From the NCBI GenBank assembly GCA_013397455.1, contig VYZB01000024.1, forward strand, positions 358,168-422,167: a stretch of DNA of 64,000 nt, read 5' to 3'. This DNA is from Crotophaga sulcirostris. Lineage: Eukaryota > Chordata > Aves > Cuculiformes > Crotophagidae. The translations under genes and the position numbers were made by a program. This document shows positions 21,501-32,273 of the stretch, one piece after another; the first letter of the stretch is position 1; every line of letters begins with the position of its first letter. Below the pieces are notes generated by a model, which did no database searches, had not been told where the DNA came from, and was given only the letters and a program-made list of their open reading frames with translations.

Positions 21501-23563
21501 GAGGAAAAAAGAAAGGCCTAAATCGTAAGTTGTGACTGTCTTTTCCTTTAAAAGAATAATCACTCTGTCCTACCAGCAAACCCAGATATTGGCACAACTC
21601 AAGACTGCTTTTCTATTTGTAAGTCTATTAAGATCATGTAATGATCTCCTTCTTAATAGCATTTCCTGCTTTTAGCCAAGCCATCTCCACAGCCCATGCT
21701 TCCCATTGTTTCTGGTTTCTTTCTCCTGAAGTTGACAGCATTCCCCAACCCGGAGCGGAGCCACAATTCAATTACAACATTTCATGTAATAATGTAGATC
21801 CTGTACATACTTATATAGGAAATACAGTGCATATATGCATGCATGTATGTATGCATTTACACACACATACACACTCCCTATACAGAAAAAACAGCATTAC
21901 TGAACTACTGTATAGTTACTATGTGTATATATGCCTACAGTATAGCTATATATATATCTATCAGATAGGCTAAGTAAAAACATTGTTTTTTTTTTAAACT
22001 GGAAACAAGTTTTTCTCACTGCAAATTCCTGTTTCCAAAAGCTAATGAACAAATTATTTCCCAGAAAAAACCCCAATAAATAAATAATATTCTGTAAGGT
22101 TACCTGCCCTGCTACTGCAGCAAAATAACCATACAAAGGATCCTGAGCTTGTCCAGGGAAGGCTGGTCCTCCTGGGGCTCCTCCATACTTTAGAAATGGG
22201 AGAAGAAAATCTCAAATCAACAATTCAGTTAACTGCTAAGAAACTGCAGTATTTGTACTTAAGAATCAGCTTGTGTTTTTATCTGTACACCATGCAAAAA
22301 AAAAAAAAGTCAAGTCAACCAAAAAAGAAATTCCTTAAATAACAATCTCGGTATCAATATGCTCATGTATTATAATTTAAGCATATCAGTGTAAAACCTT
22401 GCACCAGTGCAAACCACTGATGGAGATACAGCATGCTGTATCTCATCAAGGTGGAATTTTAGTCTAGAACTAGCAAAAGACGGGGTACTGAAGATAGGAC
22501 TACTATGGCACTGCAGATTTTTCTTTCCAATTCAATAAAGTTGAGCAAGACAGACCTCTAGGGAAAATACTTGGAAGATGATGCATTAAGCATAGAAATC
22601 TTTAAATAAAATTGATTGTTAACTCAAAATCATGGAATGAGAGAAGTTAATCCTGCTTCAGCTGAACCAACAGTGTAACAGAGTCCACAGCCATCTTTTG
22701 CTGAGATAAGAATACGCGCTTTTAGGAGATGGCCAGACTCTGACCCGGTGCACCTTGTTTTTCGAAGCCGCTTCACAGTTAATGGCCCCACGCAGCCAAG
22801 ACAGCTTTACAGAAAGTGCCAGGATCTTGCTCGGGGGATCCCGCGGGCAGGTGGAGCCCCTCTGCTGAGGGCAGGCTGAGAGAGCTGGGGCTGTTCAGCC
22901 TGGAGAAGAGAAGGCTCCGGGGAGGCCCTACAGCAGCCTTCCAGCTCCTGAGGGGGGACTACAAGAAAGCTGGGGAGGCACTTTTTACAAGGGCAAGTAG
23001 TGACAGGATGCAGGGGAATGGTTTAAAACTGGAAGAGGGAAGATTTAGACTGGACATTAGGAAGGAATTCTTCACACTGAGGGTGGGGAGGCCCTGGCAC
23101 AGGTTGCCCAGGGAAGCTGTGGGTGCCCCCTCCCTGGAGGTGTCCAAGCCCAGGCTGGATGGGGCCTGGGGCAGCCTGGGCTGGTGGGAGGGGTCCCTGC
23201 CCATGGCAGGGGGTGGGACTGGATGGGCTTTCGGGTCCCTTCCAACCCAAACCGTTCCAACACTCCCCGCACCCCCCAGAAGGCGAGGCCGGGGTGCGCC
23301 CCTCGCCGCGGGCGGGACNNNNNNNNNNNNNNNNNNNNNNNNNNNNNNNNNNNNNNNNNNNNNNNNNNNNNNNNNNNNNNNNNNNNNNNNNNNNNNNNNN
23401 NNNNNNNNNNNNNNNNNNNNNNNNNNNNNNNNNNNNNNNNNNNNNNNNNNNNNNNNNNNNNNNNNNNNNNNNNNNNNNNNNNNNNNNNNNNNNNNNNNNN
23501 NNNNNNNNNNNNNNNNNNNNNGTAGAAACCGCCGCCGGGCGCCGGCTGCCCGGGAAACGCCAT
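15534..23563 (-). CDS. SRI: Sorcin, penta-EF-hand calcium-binding protein
   Basis: Sorcin binds Ca2+ through EF-hands, moves to membranes when loaded, and modulates ryanodine receptors, Ca2+ channels and pumps. Eight coding exons on the minus strand: 23522-23563 (cut by N), 22104-22187, 18809-18878, 18059-18102, 16958-17105, 16685-16798, 16188-16246, 15534-15560. Exons 2-8 give 181 residues; with the usual 17-residue exon 1 the total is 198, equal to human sorcin. The N-terminus is the Gly/Pro-rich flexible segment ([12 protein letters not shown]). EF2 loop 83-94 (D83, D85, S87, T89, E94) and EF3 loop 113-124 (D113, D115, S117, T119, E124) keep all Ca2+ ligands. EF4 and EF5 lack full ligands, as in the family, and EF5 pairs the dimer. 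The C-terminus is FIQCVMSI. The ATG has a good context (AAC before, G after). Compared with human, residue 172 is Cys instead of Ser. Confidence 0.96.
16188..16246 (-). CDS. SRI: SRI exon 7
   Basis: This 59-nt exon encodes residue 171 (Glu, split codon) to 190: [20 protein letters not shown]. It begins the fifth EF-hand, which in penta-EF-hand proteins pairs two subunits. Acceptor TTTTTGCAG, donor GTAAGT. Confidence 0.95.
16685..16798 (-). CDS. SRI: SRI exon 6 (EF4)
   Basis: This 114-nt exon encodes residues 134-170 and the first base of residue 171: [20 protein letters not shown], then [10 protein letters not shown]. The EF4 loop around [11 protein letters not shown] is the shortened, non-canonical type seen in sorcin. 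The intron between exons 5 and 6 is only 159 nt. Confidence 0.96.
16958..17105 (-). CDS. SRI: SRI exon 5 (EF2 and EF3 loops)
   Basis: This 148-nt exon encodes residues 84-132 and the first base of Gly133. It holds [12 protein letters not shown] of EF2, the long linking helix with [11 protein letters not shown], and the complete EF3 loop [14 protein letters not shown]. The donor is GTAAGT. Confidence 0.96.
18059..18102 (-). CDS. SRI: SRI exon 4
   Basis: This 44-nt exon begins with CT, which completes the split Pro codon, then [14 protein letters not shown] (residues 70-83). It ends on the first Ca2+ ligand of EF2 (D83). Its donor is GTATCCTTT, the consensus of U12-type introns. Confidence 0.95.
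18809..18878 (-). CDS. SRI: SRI exon 3 (EF1)
   Basis: This 70-nt exon encodes [20 protein letters not shown] and SYK plus the first base of the next Pro codon (residues 46-69). It carries the EF1 loop and following helix. The donor is the strong GTAAGT. Residue 66 is Ser where human has Gly. Confidence 0.95.
18879..22103 (-). other. SRI intron 2
   Basis: This is the largest fully sequenced SRI intron (3,225 nt). A CA/TG-rich simple repeat (about 21825-21870) and a short TA-rich run (about 21945-21960) lie near its 5' end. A 154-codon open frame on the opposite strand (20824-21288) has no recognisable domain and is taken as chance. Confidence 0.8.
22104..22187 (-). CDS. SRI: SRI exon 2
   Basis: This 84-nt, phase 0 exon encodes 28 residues from [20 protein letters not shown] to AVAGQ (residues 18-45). 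It completes the Gly/Pro-rich N-terminal segment and begins the first helix of EF1. The acceptor ends TTTCTAAAG and the donor is GTAACC. Confidence 0.95.
22851..23258 (+). mobile_element. CR1 retrotransposon 3' fragment, in SRI intron 1
   Basis: A 5'-truncated CR1 copy, sense on the plus strand and antisense to SRI. Translation gives the remnant [19 protein letters not shown] typical of the end of the CR1 reverse transcriptase frame. The usual 3' region follows (GGGAAGCTGTGGGTGCCCCC and CCTTCCAACCCAAACC). It abuts the CpG-rich block. Confidence 0.9.
23319..23521. other. assembly gap, 203 N
   Basis: A run of 203 undetermined bases lies inside a GC-rich block. It removes the last codons of SRI exon 1, its donor site and the start of intron 1. 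Open frames spanning it are artefacts. Confidence 0.99.
23522..23563 (-). CDS. SRI: SRI exon 1 coding part (truncated by assembly gap)
   Basis: The start codon is 23563-23561. Fourteen codons are visible, [14 protein letters not shown], and the sequence then enters the N run exactly at a codon boundary. In human sorcin exon 1 encodes 17 residues, so about three codons and the donor site are hidden in the gap. An in-frame GTG upstream (23674) is not needed and no in-frame ATG precedes this one. Confidence 0.92.
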
Positions 23564-24307
23564 GTTCAGCTGGCACCTGCCCCGCCTCGCCCGGGCGCAA
23601 CCACCCGCGCGGGAAGGGGGGCACTGCGCCGGGCTGCGGGCTCTAGAAAAGGCCGGAGCTGGAAGCTGTGCCACCCGTGCGGGGCAGGCGGCGGCCTCCG
23701 GTCACCGGCACAGCCGGGCAGTGCAAGACGGTGCTGTCGGGAGATGAGGGATCCCCCCCCCGACCTCCCCCCGCCAACCGGGGTGGTACCGCCCGCCGGG
23801 CCCGGAGGCGGTGCCCCCTCCCGGAGTGGGCGGGGCGCGCTTCGCCGGGGGCGCGGTGGGCGGGGCCCTTGCGGGGCTGGCCGGGGGCCCGGCCTGTACG
23901 TGCTCAGCCGTGTGGCGTGTGGGAAGCAGTGACACCTGTGCCCCCGTGGGTCGCCTGTGTCGGTGTGAAATTGGTTTTTAAATGGCCCACCCGTGATTTA
24001 CAGAAAGCCCATGAACTCAGTAGTTTGCATGTCTGTAAGACAGGTATCACAGAACGGAGCATTACGTTACGCACATCCTCCTTTTTTGGTACTATATGTT
24101 TCTCCCCAATATATGAGTACCTACCCCTGGTCGCAAAGGCAGAGAAAATGGATGAACTGCACCATTTCCTTTTGGGGCTGTCGGTCCAAATTCTTCTGGA
24201 GGAGGAATGATGGGAATGCCCGTGTCCTGCTGGAGCTAGGAAGCCGTTTTGTGCTGGCCCCCACCAGCAGAGCTGGGTCTGAGGCCTCTGCCGGTTTGGA
24301 GATCAAA

Positions 24308-24450
24308 GAATCGTAGAATCATAGAATGGTTTGAGTTGGAAGGGATCTTAAAGACCATCTAGTTTCAACTCCCATGCCGTGGGCAGGGACACCTTCCACT
24401 AGACCAGGCTGCTCAAGACCCCATCCAACCTGGCCTTGAACACTTTCGGG
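24308..24450 (-). mobile_element. CR1 3'-end fragment
   Basis: The reverse complement of the CR1 3' end: ATCATAGAATGGTTTGAGTT, then the conserved block with GGGCAGGGACACCTTCCACT, up to CTTGAACACTT. It lies just upstream of the SRI promoter. Confidence 0.9.
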
Positions 24451-24960
24451 CATCAGCTGGAGGAGTCTCTGCTTTCATTCAACAACCTCCTCTGGGCTGG
24501 AGCAACTCACTGGTGCAGCCGGTGTTTACTGGCTTTTCATTCACTTCAGTACCCCAGGAACCAACAACAGACGAAATGGACATAGCTTGATGTGAGCTGG
24601 ACTGTTTATTTGCAAAGTAGTAAACTTTCTCATGTTGAGGGGTATTTCATTAAGTTACAAGAGGATGCGAGATTATTTGCTGGGGTCTATATGACTGAAA
24701 CAAATCTACTGACGGAGACCTTGAGGGCAAATGGTCCTACTATCAGAAATCTAAAAGCATAACATTTTATTTTCTGTCTGTTAGCATAGTTTCTGAAGAA
24801 CTTTGATTTGTGTAGGACCTTATTAATTTAAGCATGCTAATTGTAGCAAATGAGATTTTTAGATAAAATATGAATTTAAATAAGATCTGTATTTAGATTA
24901 AAGTGCAACATAACAGAGTTCAGTGGTAATCACTCTATTATTTACTATATACAGAAGAAA

Positions 24961-25046
24961 ATCAGGTTATATGTGTTTATAGATACAGGATTATATGTGT
25001 TTGTATCTAAAGAATCGTATGTGTTTATAACCAAGGATTATATGTG
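24961..25046 (+). repeat. degenerate tandem repeat, about 25-bp unit
   Basis: About four imperfect copies of a unit built on TTATATGTGTTTATA follow one another. Three of them start with GATTATATG or GAATCGTATG. No coding potential. Confidence 0.7.
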
Positions 25047-25379
25047 CACACCTAATCCTCTGTCACTGAAGTGACAGGGCCTGATCAACAAGCCTAAAAG
25101 AAAATAGGTGACCCCTGGATGAGTCGTATTGCATTGCTATGTGTACTGTTTTATCTGTAACTTCTCAAATTGCTATTCTCAGTGGAATTCTGCTGTGCTA
25201 TTTTTAAAACAGAGACTGTGAGAAAATACAACACAGTCACATTGTCAGTAGAATTGGGCAGTGTTGCCTTAATTGCAACTTTTCTAGCATACACTGGACT
25301 AGAAAAAAAAAGCAAACAATCCCTGGGCCACCAACACCCTGGCTGACTAATCAGCCAAGGGAGCGTGAACACTGTGTGA

Positions 25380-26480
25380 AAGAAGTATGCAGGAATGCTG
25401 CACCCTAAACAGTCCCCTTAGTTTAATGATAAGAGAAATCCAGCTGTCTCCTTTCCCTCTCTTCTGGAGTCTTGGCCACACCCCAGAAGAGGTAGAAATG
25501 GATAGCTGAGACCAAAGGTTCTATGTGTTTAGAATGATGTAAGTTGCTTATTTAACAATAGAAAATCTGGACCCTCTTGGAGCGATGTTTGGGGACCCCA
25601 TCTATGAGTGGACACACTGAGTAGGACCTTCCAATTGCTGGGACAGACTCTCCAAATCTTTGCTGCAAACAGGTGCACCCAACTACTGCAGATCTGGATG
25701 ATGATGACAGGGCAATTGGTGATGTATCTTTCTTAATAACTATACTTATTCTTTTGTAGTAATGATTAGACACATAGCCTTTAAAGCTGTTATTGTTAAC
25801 TTGTTAATCACTAATCATTTGTCACCTTTCTTTTTTTAATAAGTTAAGTAAAACTTGATTTCAAGTATTGAACAGTTTGGGCTTTTATGCTGATTGCACT
25901 CTGTGATTTTTTACTCTGTGGTAAAACAGTCACTTAGTTAAGATTTCAAAGTTTCATCATGTGTATCTCCAATTCACTCACCTTCCATCTGGGCATCCAG
26001 TGGTCACTCCAAAGCTTGAATCCGAGGTATTGGAAAGCAGACTTTCAGGCATCAGATTTTATAAAATAAAAAATTTAATAGAAGGGTAAAGCAGCACAGT
26101 TGGCTCTAGGGAGAGAGGGCTGACACAAACAGGGAAATCCCCAGGTAATTATACCCTTACAGACTATTTACCCACACAGGATGGCTCAGTCCAATAGAAA
26201 TATTTGGATCTGGAGTCTTCCTGTTCGTCATCGAATTCCTGCGCTGTTTTTCAGACAAGTCGTTATCTTGTCTCAGTGGCAGCTGTTGTTGATATTCTGT
26301 ATCCTTGAAGCCTCTGTATCTTCTGTTTTTTATTGACTATGGAGGCCCTGTTTTGACTAAGTAGGTTGCACATGTTGGAAAAGGTTTAACTGGAAAATCA
26401 CGGCTTGTGGCCCAATGCCAATGCTTCAGAAGGACCAGCTGTTCATGCTAAGAAAACTAAGCAAATAGCATGATAAATCA
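25380..26480. mobile_element. possible degraded LTR / endogenous retrovirus sequence
   Basis: The stretch has LTR-like character rather than ordinary intergenic sequence, for example the block around 25570-25720 and the one around 25990-26200 with a TTTTATAAAATAAA core. It carries no intact retroviral reading frame. Family, orientation and borders could not be fixed, so this is a weak call that needs a repeat-library search. Confidence 0.3.
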
Positions 26481-26524
26481 CATAATATTATAATTCTAAA
26501 TTATTTATTCTATTTAAAATGCTA

Positions 26525-26884
26525 AACAACTAATCCCTGCTCAAGAGAGTTGCCTGGTGTGCGTATGTTACCCTGAGAGGTGTCCCAGCGCGAGGAGAGA
26601 TCACTGCCATGCAGCCAAGCTGTCCTGTAGGGAGAGCTCAAAGAAGGCTCACTTAGGCTGTCGTATTTATGGGATAAAAGTGGTTGGCTCATAGTCAGAT
26701 TGCATACAATAGGAGAGGTGTGCATGAGGCTCCTTATACCCACAATTTATTGGTGTTCACTGTGTCACTCTGTTCCTCGTCAGCTTTCTGGAAGTATTCT
26801 TGGCTCAGCCTTTTATCTCCTCTGGTGCCTGAACCAAACTGATGCTGATTTGGTTAAGGAGGGGTTGAGTGCAGCTGTCACACT
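26525..26884 (-). mobile_element. probable solitary LTR of an avian endogenous retrovirus
   Basis: Read on the minus strand the stretch begins TGTGACAGCTG, then has a TATA-like GATAAAAGGC (near 26812-26821). AATAAA follows about 65 nt later (26746-26751), then a GC-richer segment. That is the promoter and poly(A) layout of a short LTR. No retroviral coding sequence adjoins it. Borders are approximate. Confidence 0.5.
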
Positions 26885-26889
26885 AATTT

Positions 26890-28757
26890 ATAATGAACAT
26901 TTCATTAGAAGTGAGTCACCCTTCTCAGCTTCTTAGTGATCCAGTAAATAGGGCTTTCAGGTAAGATCTATATAGCATATATTTTTATTATTTCAGCACC
27001 ATAATAGTGGCCAGTAACGTGGATGCAAGCACTGTGATATTCTGTGAAATTTAATATTCAATAGAGTTGCCAAATGAAAGAGACAAATCATTATTTAATA
27101 CCTGGGTCACACAAGATAGCATACAGAAAGCCCATCTTTTCAGGGCAGCTGAGAAAGAAAGTAGTGAATCTGCCTGGTATTTCACTTAAAAAATACCTAT
27201 CTCACAAGAGTACTTGAGTAAGTGCCTGTTGATATCAAACTGCGCAGTGGTCAAATAGTTTTATTTACCAGAATTTATGTGCAGTATAGGTTATCGGAGA
27301 CACTGTGCTGAACCTTGTTATAGTGCATATATTGATGTCTGACTACTTAAAATAAGATGTAGGTACAGTACAGAAAAAAAATAAAGACTGGAAAGATTTC
27401 AAATAAGTGGTAAACATTTTAAGTTATAAGATTTGAAGAGTTATACACTGATAAGCAAAATGTCAAATAGTATATATGTGTGGCCAATAACTTAAAGTTA
27501 ATAAGAAGGAGTTTTTAACTGTATAGGTGAGAGAAAAACAGATAATATTTGGACTAGTTGGTAGATAAAGATACTATAACTGTATAAACTGCAGCTGTAT
27601 AGAGAAGGTAGATATGTTTAATATGTTTGGGTTTTTTGGTTTTTTTTTTTACTTGAACTGAGCATAAATACCTAGTCATCCTTCATTTGCAGTGCTTCTA
27701 CTGAGACAACTGGTAACACTGTACTCAGTAGTTAATATTTGCAAGATTATTTAAATTCAACCATGCATAAGCAAAAGAGCTAGGAGACAGATATAACAAA
27801 ATTATGTATTTTATATGGTTTGTTGGGTAGGCACTTTGTTTGCACTGGTACATTTGTTTATTCAGTTTTTATCTGAGGAAAAGGAAGGCTGTGAAGGAAG
27901 GCTGAGGAGATTCATGAGTACATATCTGCCTTCTGAAGGGTTACTGAACTATGGTAACCTTTAAATTACAATAAGATGATAGCATTAGAAATACACCAGT
28001 AATAAATCTGTGTAGAATAAATAGCTACAGATTTGGCAGATCTCAAAAGAATATGGAATCCCTGTAGTGGGAAGACTGAAGTCAAGCAACACAGAATGCT
28101 AGTACTATTGCCTTTTCTGAGATAATTCAGTATATTTTCCTAAGAAAAGACCTAAGTAAAATAATTTTGTTTAAAAAATGAAAGATATGTGTGCAGGTTA
28201 TATTTCATCATGTTTGCTGGATTCTTTGTAATAGGATACTAAGAAACAGAGCATTACTGCCTTAAAATCTGATCACAGGTCACATTCATTATCTGTAGGC
28301 ACTTTCTCACAGTGAACAAAGGCTAGCATAAACCCACTATGAGTCACACTTTCTGCTTACCCATCTTCCCTCTCTCTGCCCCACTAAATCTGTGTACATT
28401 TAACCCTAACAGAAGCACGCACATGGTGTAGGAGTTCAGCCACCCTGAACTGAAAGCCTTGAGCCGTGCCGTGCTGCCAATTACATTCCCGTTTGGTGTA
28501 GTGGCTGGGAGCTCGGTGGCTGTGTGCTAAGGCATTGCGCCTTCCTGACAAGCCGGGTGTGGAATTTGTGCTTTCCGGAACTACAATAAAAGAAGCTAGG
28601 GAGGAGACAGGGAATTAAAGTGTAAAGTTCAAATTTCCTGAAGCTTTTACTTAGCACATGTGAGGGGATAAAAACTTGAGAATAAGTATATTACTTAAGG
28701 AGGGGCAAAGAATCATCTCCTTACCCTTTTAATTGCCATGACTAGAGAAGAGGCATA
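26890..28757. other. intergenic, no feature recognised
   Basis: AT-rich sequence with a poly-T run near 27640. A slightly GC-richer patch at 28440-28600 showed no recognised gene. Confidence 0.6.
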
Positions 28758-28998
28758 AATTCATAGACTCATAGAATTGTTTAGTTTGGAAAAGACCTTT
28801 AAGAACACCAAGTCCAACCATAAACAGCACTGCCAAGTCCACCTCTAGAACATGTCTCTAGGCACCACATCTACACGTCTTTTAAATATCTCCAGGGATG
28901 ATGACACAACTGCTTCCTTGGGCAGCCTGTTCCAATGCTTGACAACCCTTTCGGTGAAGTATTTTTTCCTAATAACCAATCTAAACCTCCCCTGGCGA
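28758..28998 (-). mobile_element. CR1 3' fragment (older subfamily)
   Basis: The reverse complement of a CR1 3' end: CATAGACTCATAGAATTG, then a block with AAGTCCAACC and GGGCAGCCTGTTCCAATGCT, ending near CTAAACCTCCCCTGG. It is more diverged from the common avian CR1 end than the copy at 34950, suggesting an older insertion. Confidence 0.85.
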
Positions 28999-31579
28999 AG
29001 ACAAAGGAAAGGTAAATATAGTACAGACCAGAAGTCTTTAATATAATGCCTTACTCAGTGCCCAGAATGAATGATGTTCCACTACTCTGCTGTTTTTGTT
29101 CTTTTTGACACCACTCTTTCTTTTTCTATTTACTGTGCATTATTTATACTTAGTTCTGCAGCCAGTGATTTTGTACAAGGATTTTCTGCAATAGCCAAAT
29201 TTTATGTTGGTATCATCAAATCATGTACTTGAGAGGATAGGGGGCAGGGGGAAGGCATTTCTGTCACTTTACAGGTAAAGAGGGTATAGAAATTAAAATT
29301 TTCTGTATATTTTGATGGTCCAGTTTGAGCTACCTCAATTTTCTACAACCCTGTATGACTTCCAGACTTACTTCTCCCTCCCAGCTCCAAGTGATTTATC
29401 AGATGGTTCAGTGGTGACCAATTTCCTTGTTCCATACTCCTTCCCTTCTTTGTCTGCTCTGTGTTCAGCATTGTGGGAATTCTTCATCAGTTATTGGGTG
29501 TCAGCAAGAGTACCAATGAAGGTACCTTAATAACCTTAATTGTGGATAGTGTACATAGTGAGCCTTTGATTTACCACATACATTTAATTATCAATATAGT
29601 AGCTTGTGCATTCCCCAGGCATGAGTTCTTTACAGGACTAAAGATAAAATGCAGTTTTTCAGTAAAAACATTATTTCCTAAGATCTTGCAGCTTGCAGTT
29701 GGATGGTTCCCAAGATGGTCTTTAATTTTTAAAGTTATAATTACATTATAAAGACATCAGAAGATAATAGTTATACATGCCTGTGACTTGAAAAGACATT
29801 TATAATTCTGCTTACTTTGCATACCACTTCACAACTGAACTTTATTCCAACACCTTCAGCACTGAAAATTTGGATAATTTAAAACAGATTGATGAGAACT
29901 AGAGCAAGTCATGTAAGCTCCTTTAATCCTTTGGGTGAATAACATGCAGTCAGGATCAGATCTCTGTTTTTGCAAGACAGAAGCTGAAATATGGAAATGA
30001 ACTGTGTATAAATGATTGCAGTACAGAACAAGTTCCCCAATAAGGTATCTCTTTCCCTCTGTACAGCACATTTTGCAATCATATGTGTCAGCATGTATGT
30101 TCTGATATAAATTACGCTATTTTACCTTCCGATAGGGTAGGATTTGGTTGTACTGGCTAGAAGATAAGCATTAGCTTGTAAAACTCCCAGGTGAATATGG
30201 AAAGAAGATGCTGCCAAATCTGATTCTTCTGAAGCAGTGTCGTGGGTATCCAGCTACAAGAAGGTATTCCTAGTTTCATTCCCAGTTTTATGAATGATTT
30301 CATTAAAAATCTGTGCCTTTGGAAAAAGATCCTACTTGTTTGTTCTCTTGATTAAATTTTCAGATGCAAGGTGGTTTTGTTTTAATGTGTGAGCTGAAGT
30401 GTGTTGTTTTACAAAATTCCCTTAAGATAGGAACTTAAAGGACAGCTTGTACTTAGGTAGCTGAAAACTCATTTCTGCCACTTTGTGGGTGAAACCCTTA
30501 ACTGTTAGGGGTTAGTTATGGATTAGTTACCCTCAAAAAATGGCATTGTGCTGTTCTTCCCACCATGTTTTGTGGTGAGCTCAGTTCTGCCAAGTAATCC
30601 AGTTGGAGGATTTAGGGATTATGGTGGTAAGTAGGAAGTAAGATCATAGCTGATTAGTCAGCCATAGGGCCATACTTCTGGGCAGAAAACCAGCATGTAG
30701 AATATAAAAATTGTGTTTCAGGTGTCTAAATTTTGTGATTGTCACCTTTAGGTGCCTGATGTCCATTTGGGCTCTCATTCTTCTCTCCTCAGTTTCTTGA
30801 GAATCTGGGCAGATAGCATATATTTTCTTCATGTCTAGTGACTGAACTGAGTTGACACCACTTCAGGGCTATCAGAATTCATCATCTTTTGCTGATCTGT
30901 AATTTCCATAATCAATGAGACTGGCAGAATTACTGGGGAAATGTTTTTGGCTGGTTTGCATGTGACTCACATAGTAAAAGTGGCATTAAAATAAACAACT
31001 CCAGGAAAATAAGGGGTTTTTTTTTATGTGCTTACTTGTTTAAATGCCCCATTACCACAAATGATGCAATGAGGTTCCTAGCATTGGGGGAAATCACAAG
31101 TTTCAGCATGCCTGGATTGAAAGAGACGTGCCGCACCCTGTGGAGAAAAATCGCTTTCTTGATCATGATGTCTCCTCTTGGTGTCTGTTTTCATTACTGT
31201 TTTGTTACTACGTGGGGTGTATGTTGAAAATTCCTCAAATATTGCAACATACATCCCCAAGTGGCCAATGTGAGATCTCTTTGCAGTTTCTGTCACTTGA
31301 GTGCACTCTTATAGCAATACCAGTGAACGCAAAATTTCTTCTTCTATCTGTGGCTTTTGTAAATGTTTTATCTCATGTGTGTGGTCCCTACAGTTTTCCT
31401 TTTTTCACATACTAGCTTTTTTCCTCCTTTTGTGTCATTTCTTAAAACCTTTCAGAATTGCTAAAGATTGAAGGAATCAGCCTGTTGCTGTCCCAAAAAG
31501 TGCCCACCAGGTGTCAGACTGGTACTTCTAATAGGGGCGCATCAGCCCGTGCTTGATGGCTTTCTAACATATACCAGGC
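28999..31579. other. intergenic, no feature recognised
   Basis: AT-rich sequence without recognisable exon, RNA gene or repeat family. Open frames are all under 100 codons and lack known motifs. Confidence 0.6.
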
Positions 31580-32273
31580 TGTCCCAGTTTAACCTCCCAC
31601 CCTGACCCGTGTCCGGCGGCCAGCACCAGGCAGTGTAGTCCCAATTCCTGCCCATGGAAAGGGGAAAGGAATAAGGAGAGAGACTTATGGGTTGGGAAAA
31701 GCCCCCAAACCCACCTAACGCAACTAAAACATCTTTAATGTTGCAATAATGATAAAAGGGACAGATGGTTATTAATAAGAGAATAATAAATAAATACAAA
31801 TATAAAAAACCAATATCGCAGCCCCCCCGGTGACTATCACATCACCTCTGACGCTGCTGGACAGGCACGGGGAAAGTCCCAGACTGGACTCGGTGGCAGA
31901 CAGGAACTGAATTCAGGAAGTGGATTCAAGAATACACGAATTGGGATCAAAGGCAGGAGAACTGACCAAGTCTCTCTGGGACTCCAGCCATAGAAAAAGA
32001 GACCCTGGCCCTTGTGATCCCTCAGTTTTATAGCAAATATGGTGCATATGGAATGGAATACCCTGTTGATCAGTTTTGGGTCACTTGTTCTATCCATTCC
32101 TCCCTGCAGGTACGACCCTTTTTCTTCTCTTTTGACTTATGACATTCCACCAACTTCAGCAATGGCCTTGGTGTCTATAGAAATAACTATAAACAAGGTC
32201 TTGCTGCATACCTACATCTGGTTATGTAGCAATAACTATAAATATTAAGCGTTATCACTCCTAGAAGCAGGCA
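31580..32273 (-). mobile_element. solitary LTR, endogenous retrovirus (ERVL-like)
   Basis: The element ends in TGTCCC at its plus-strand left edge and AGGCA at its right edge, so it shows 5'-TG...CA-3' termini. On the minus strand a TATA box (GCTATAAAACTG, around 32026-32037) precedes the downstream half. The text resembles avian ERVL-type LTRs. No gag, pol or env remnant adjoins either end, so it is a solitary LTR. A target-site duplication could not be established. Confidence 0.65.

Larger units (their letters stand above)
23270..23935. promoter_or_regulatory. CpG-rich promoter region of SRI
   Basis: The sequence around and upstream of the SRI start codon is strongly GC-rich with dense CpG, unlike the AT-rich flanks. 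Two copies of the GC box TGGGCGGGGC (23827-23836 and 23857-23866) lie about 265-305 bp upstream of the ATG. No TATA box was noted. This is the typical build of a CpG-island housekeeping promoter. The precise transcription start cannot be placed. Confidence 0.75.

Noticed and set aside
22816..23646. 276-codon plus-strand open frame over the SRI promoter and matching minus-strand frames
   Set aside because: They run through the 203-N gap and a CR1 fragment. The only real coding part on the minus strand is the 14 codons of SRI exon 1.
28480..28590. GC-richer patch with a tRNA-like look (GTGTAGTGGCTGGGAGCTCG)
   Set aside because: No acceptor-stem pairing, no proper B box (GGTTCGAATCC) and no cloverleaf could be built.
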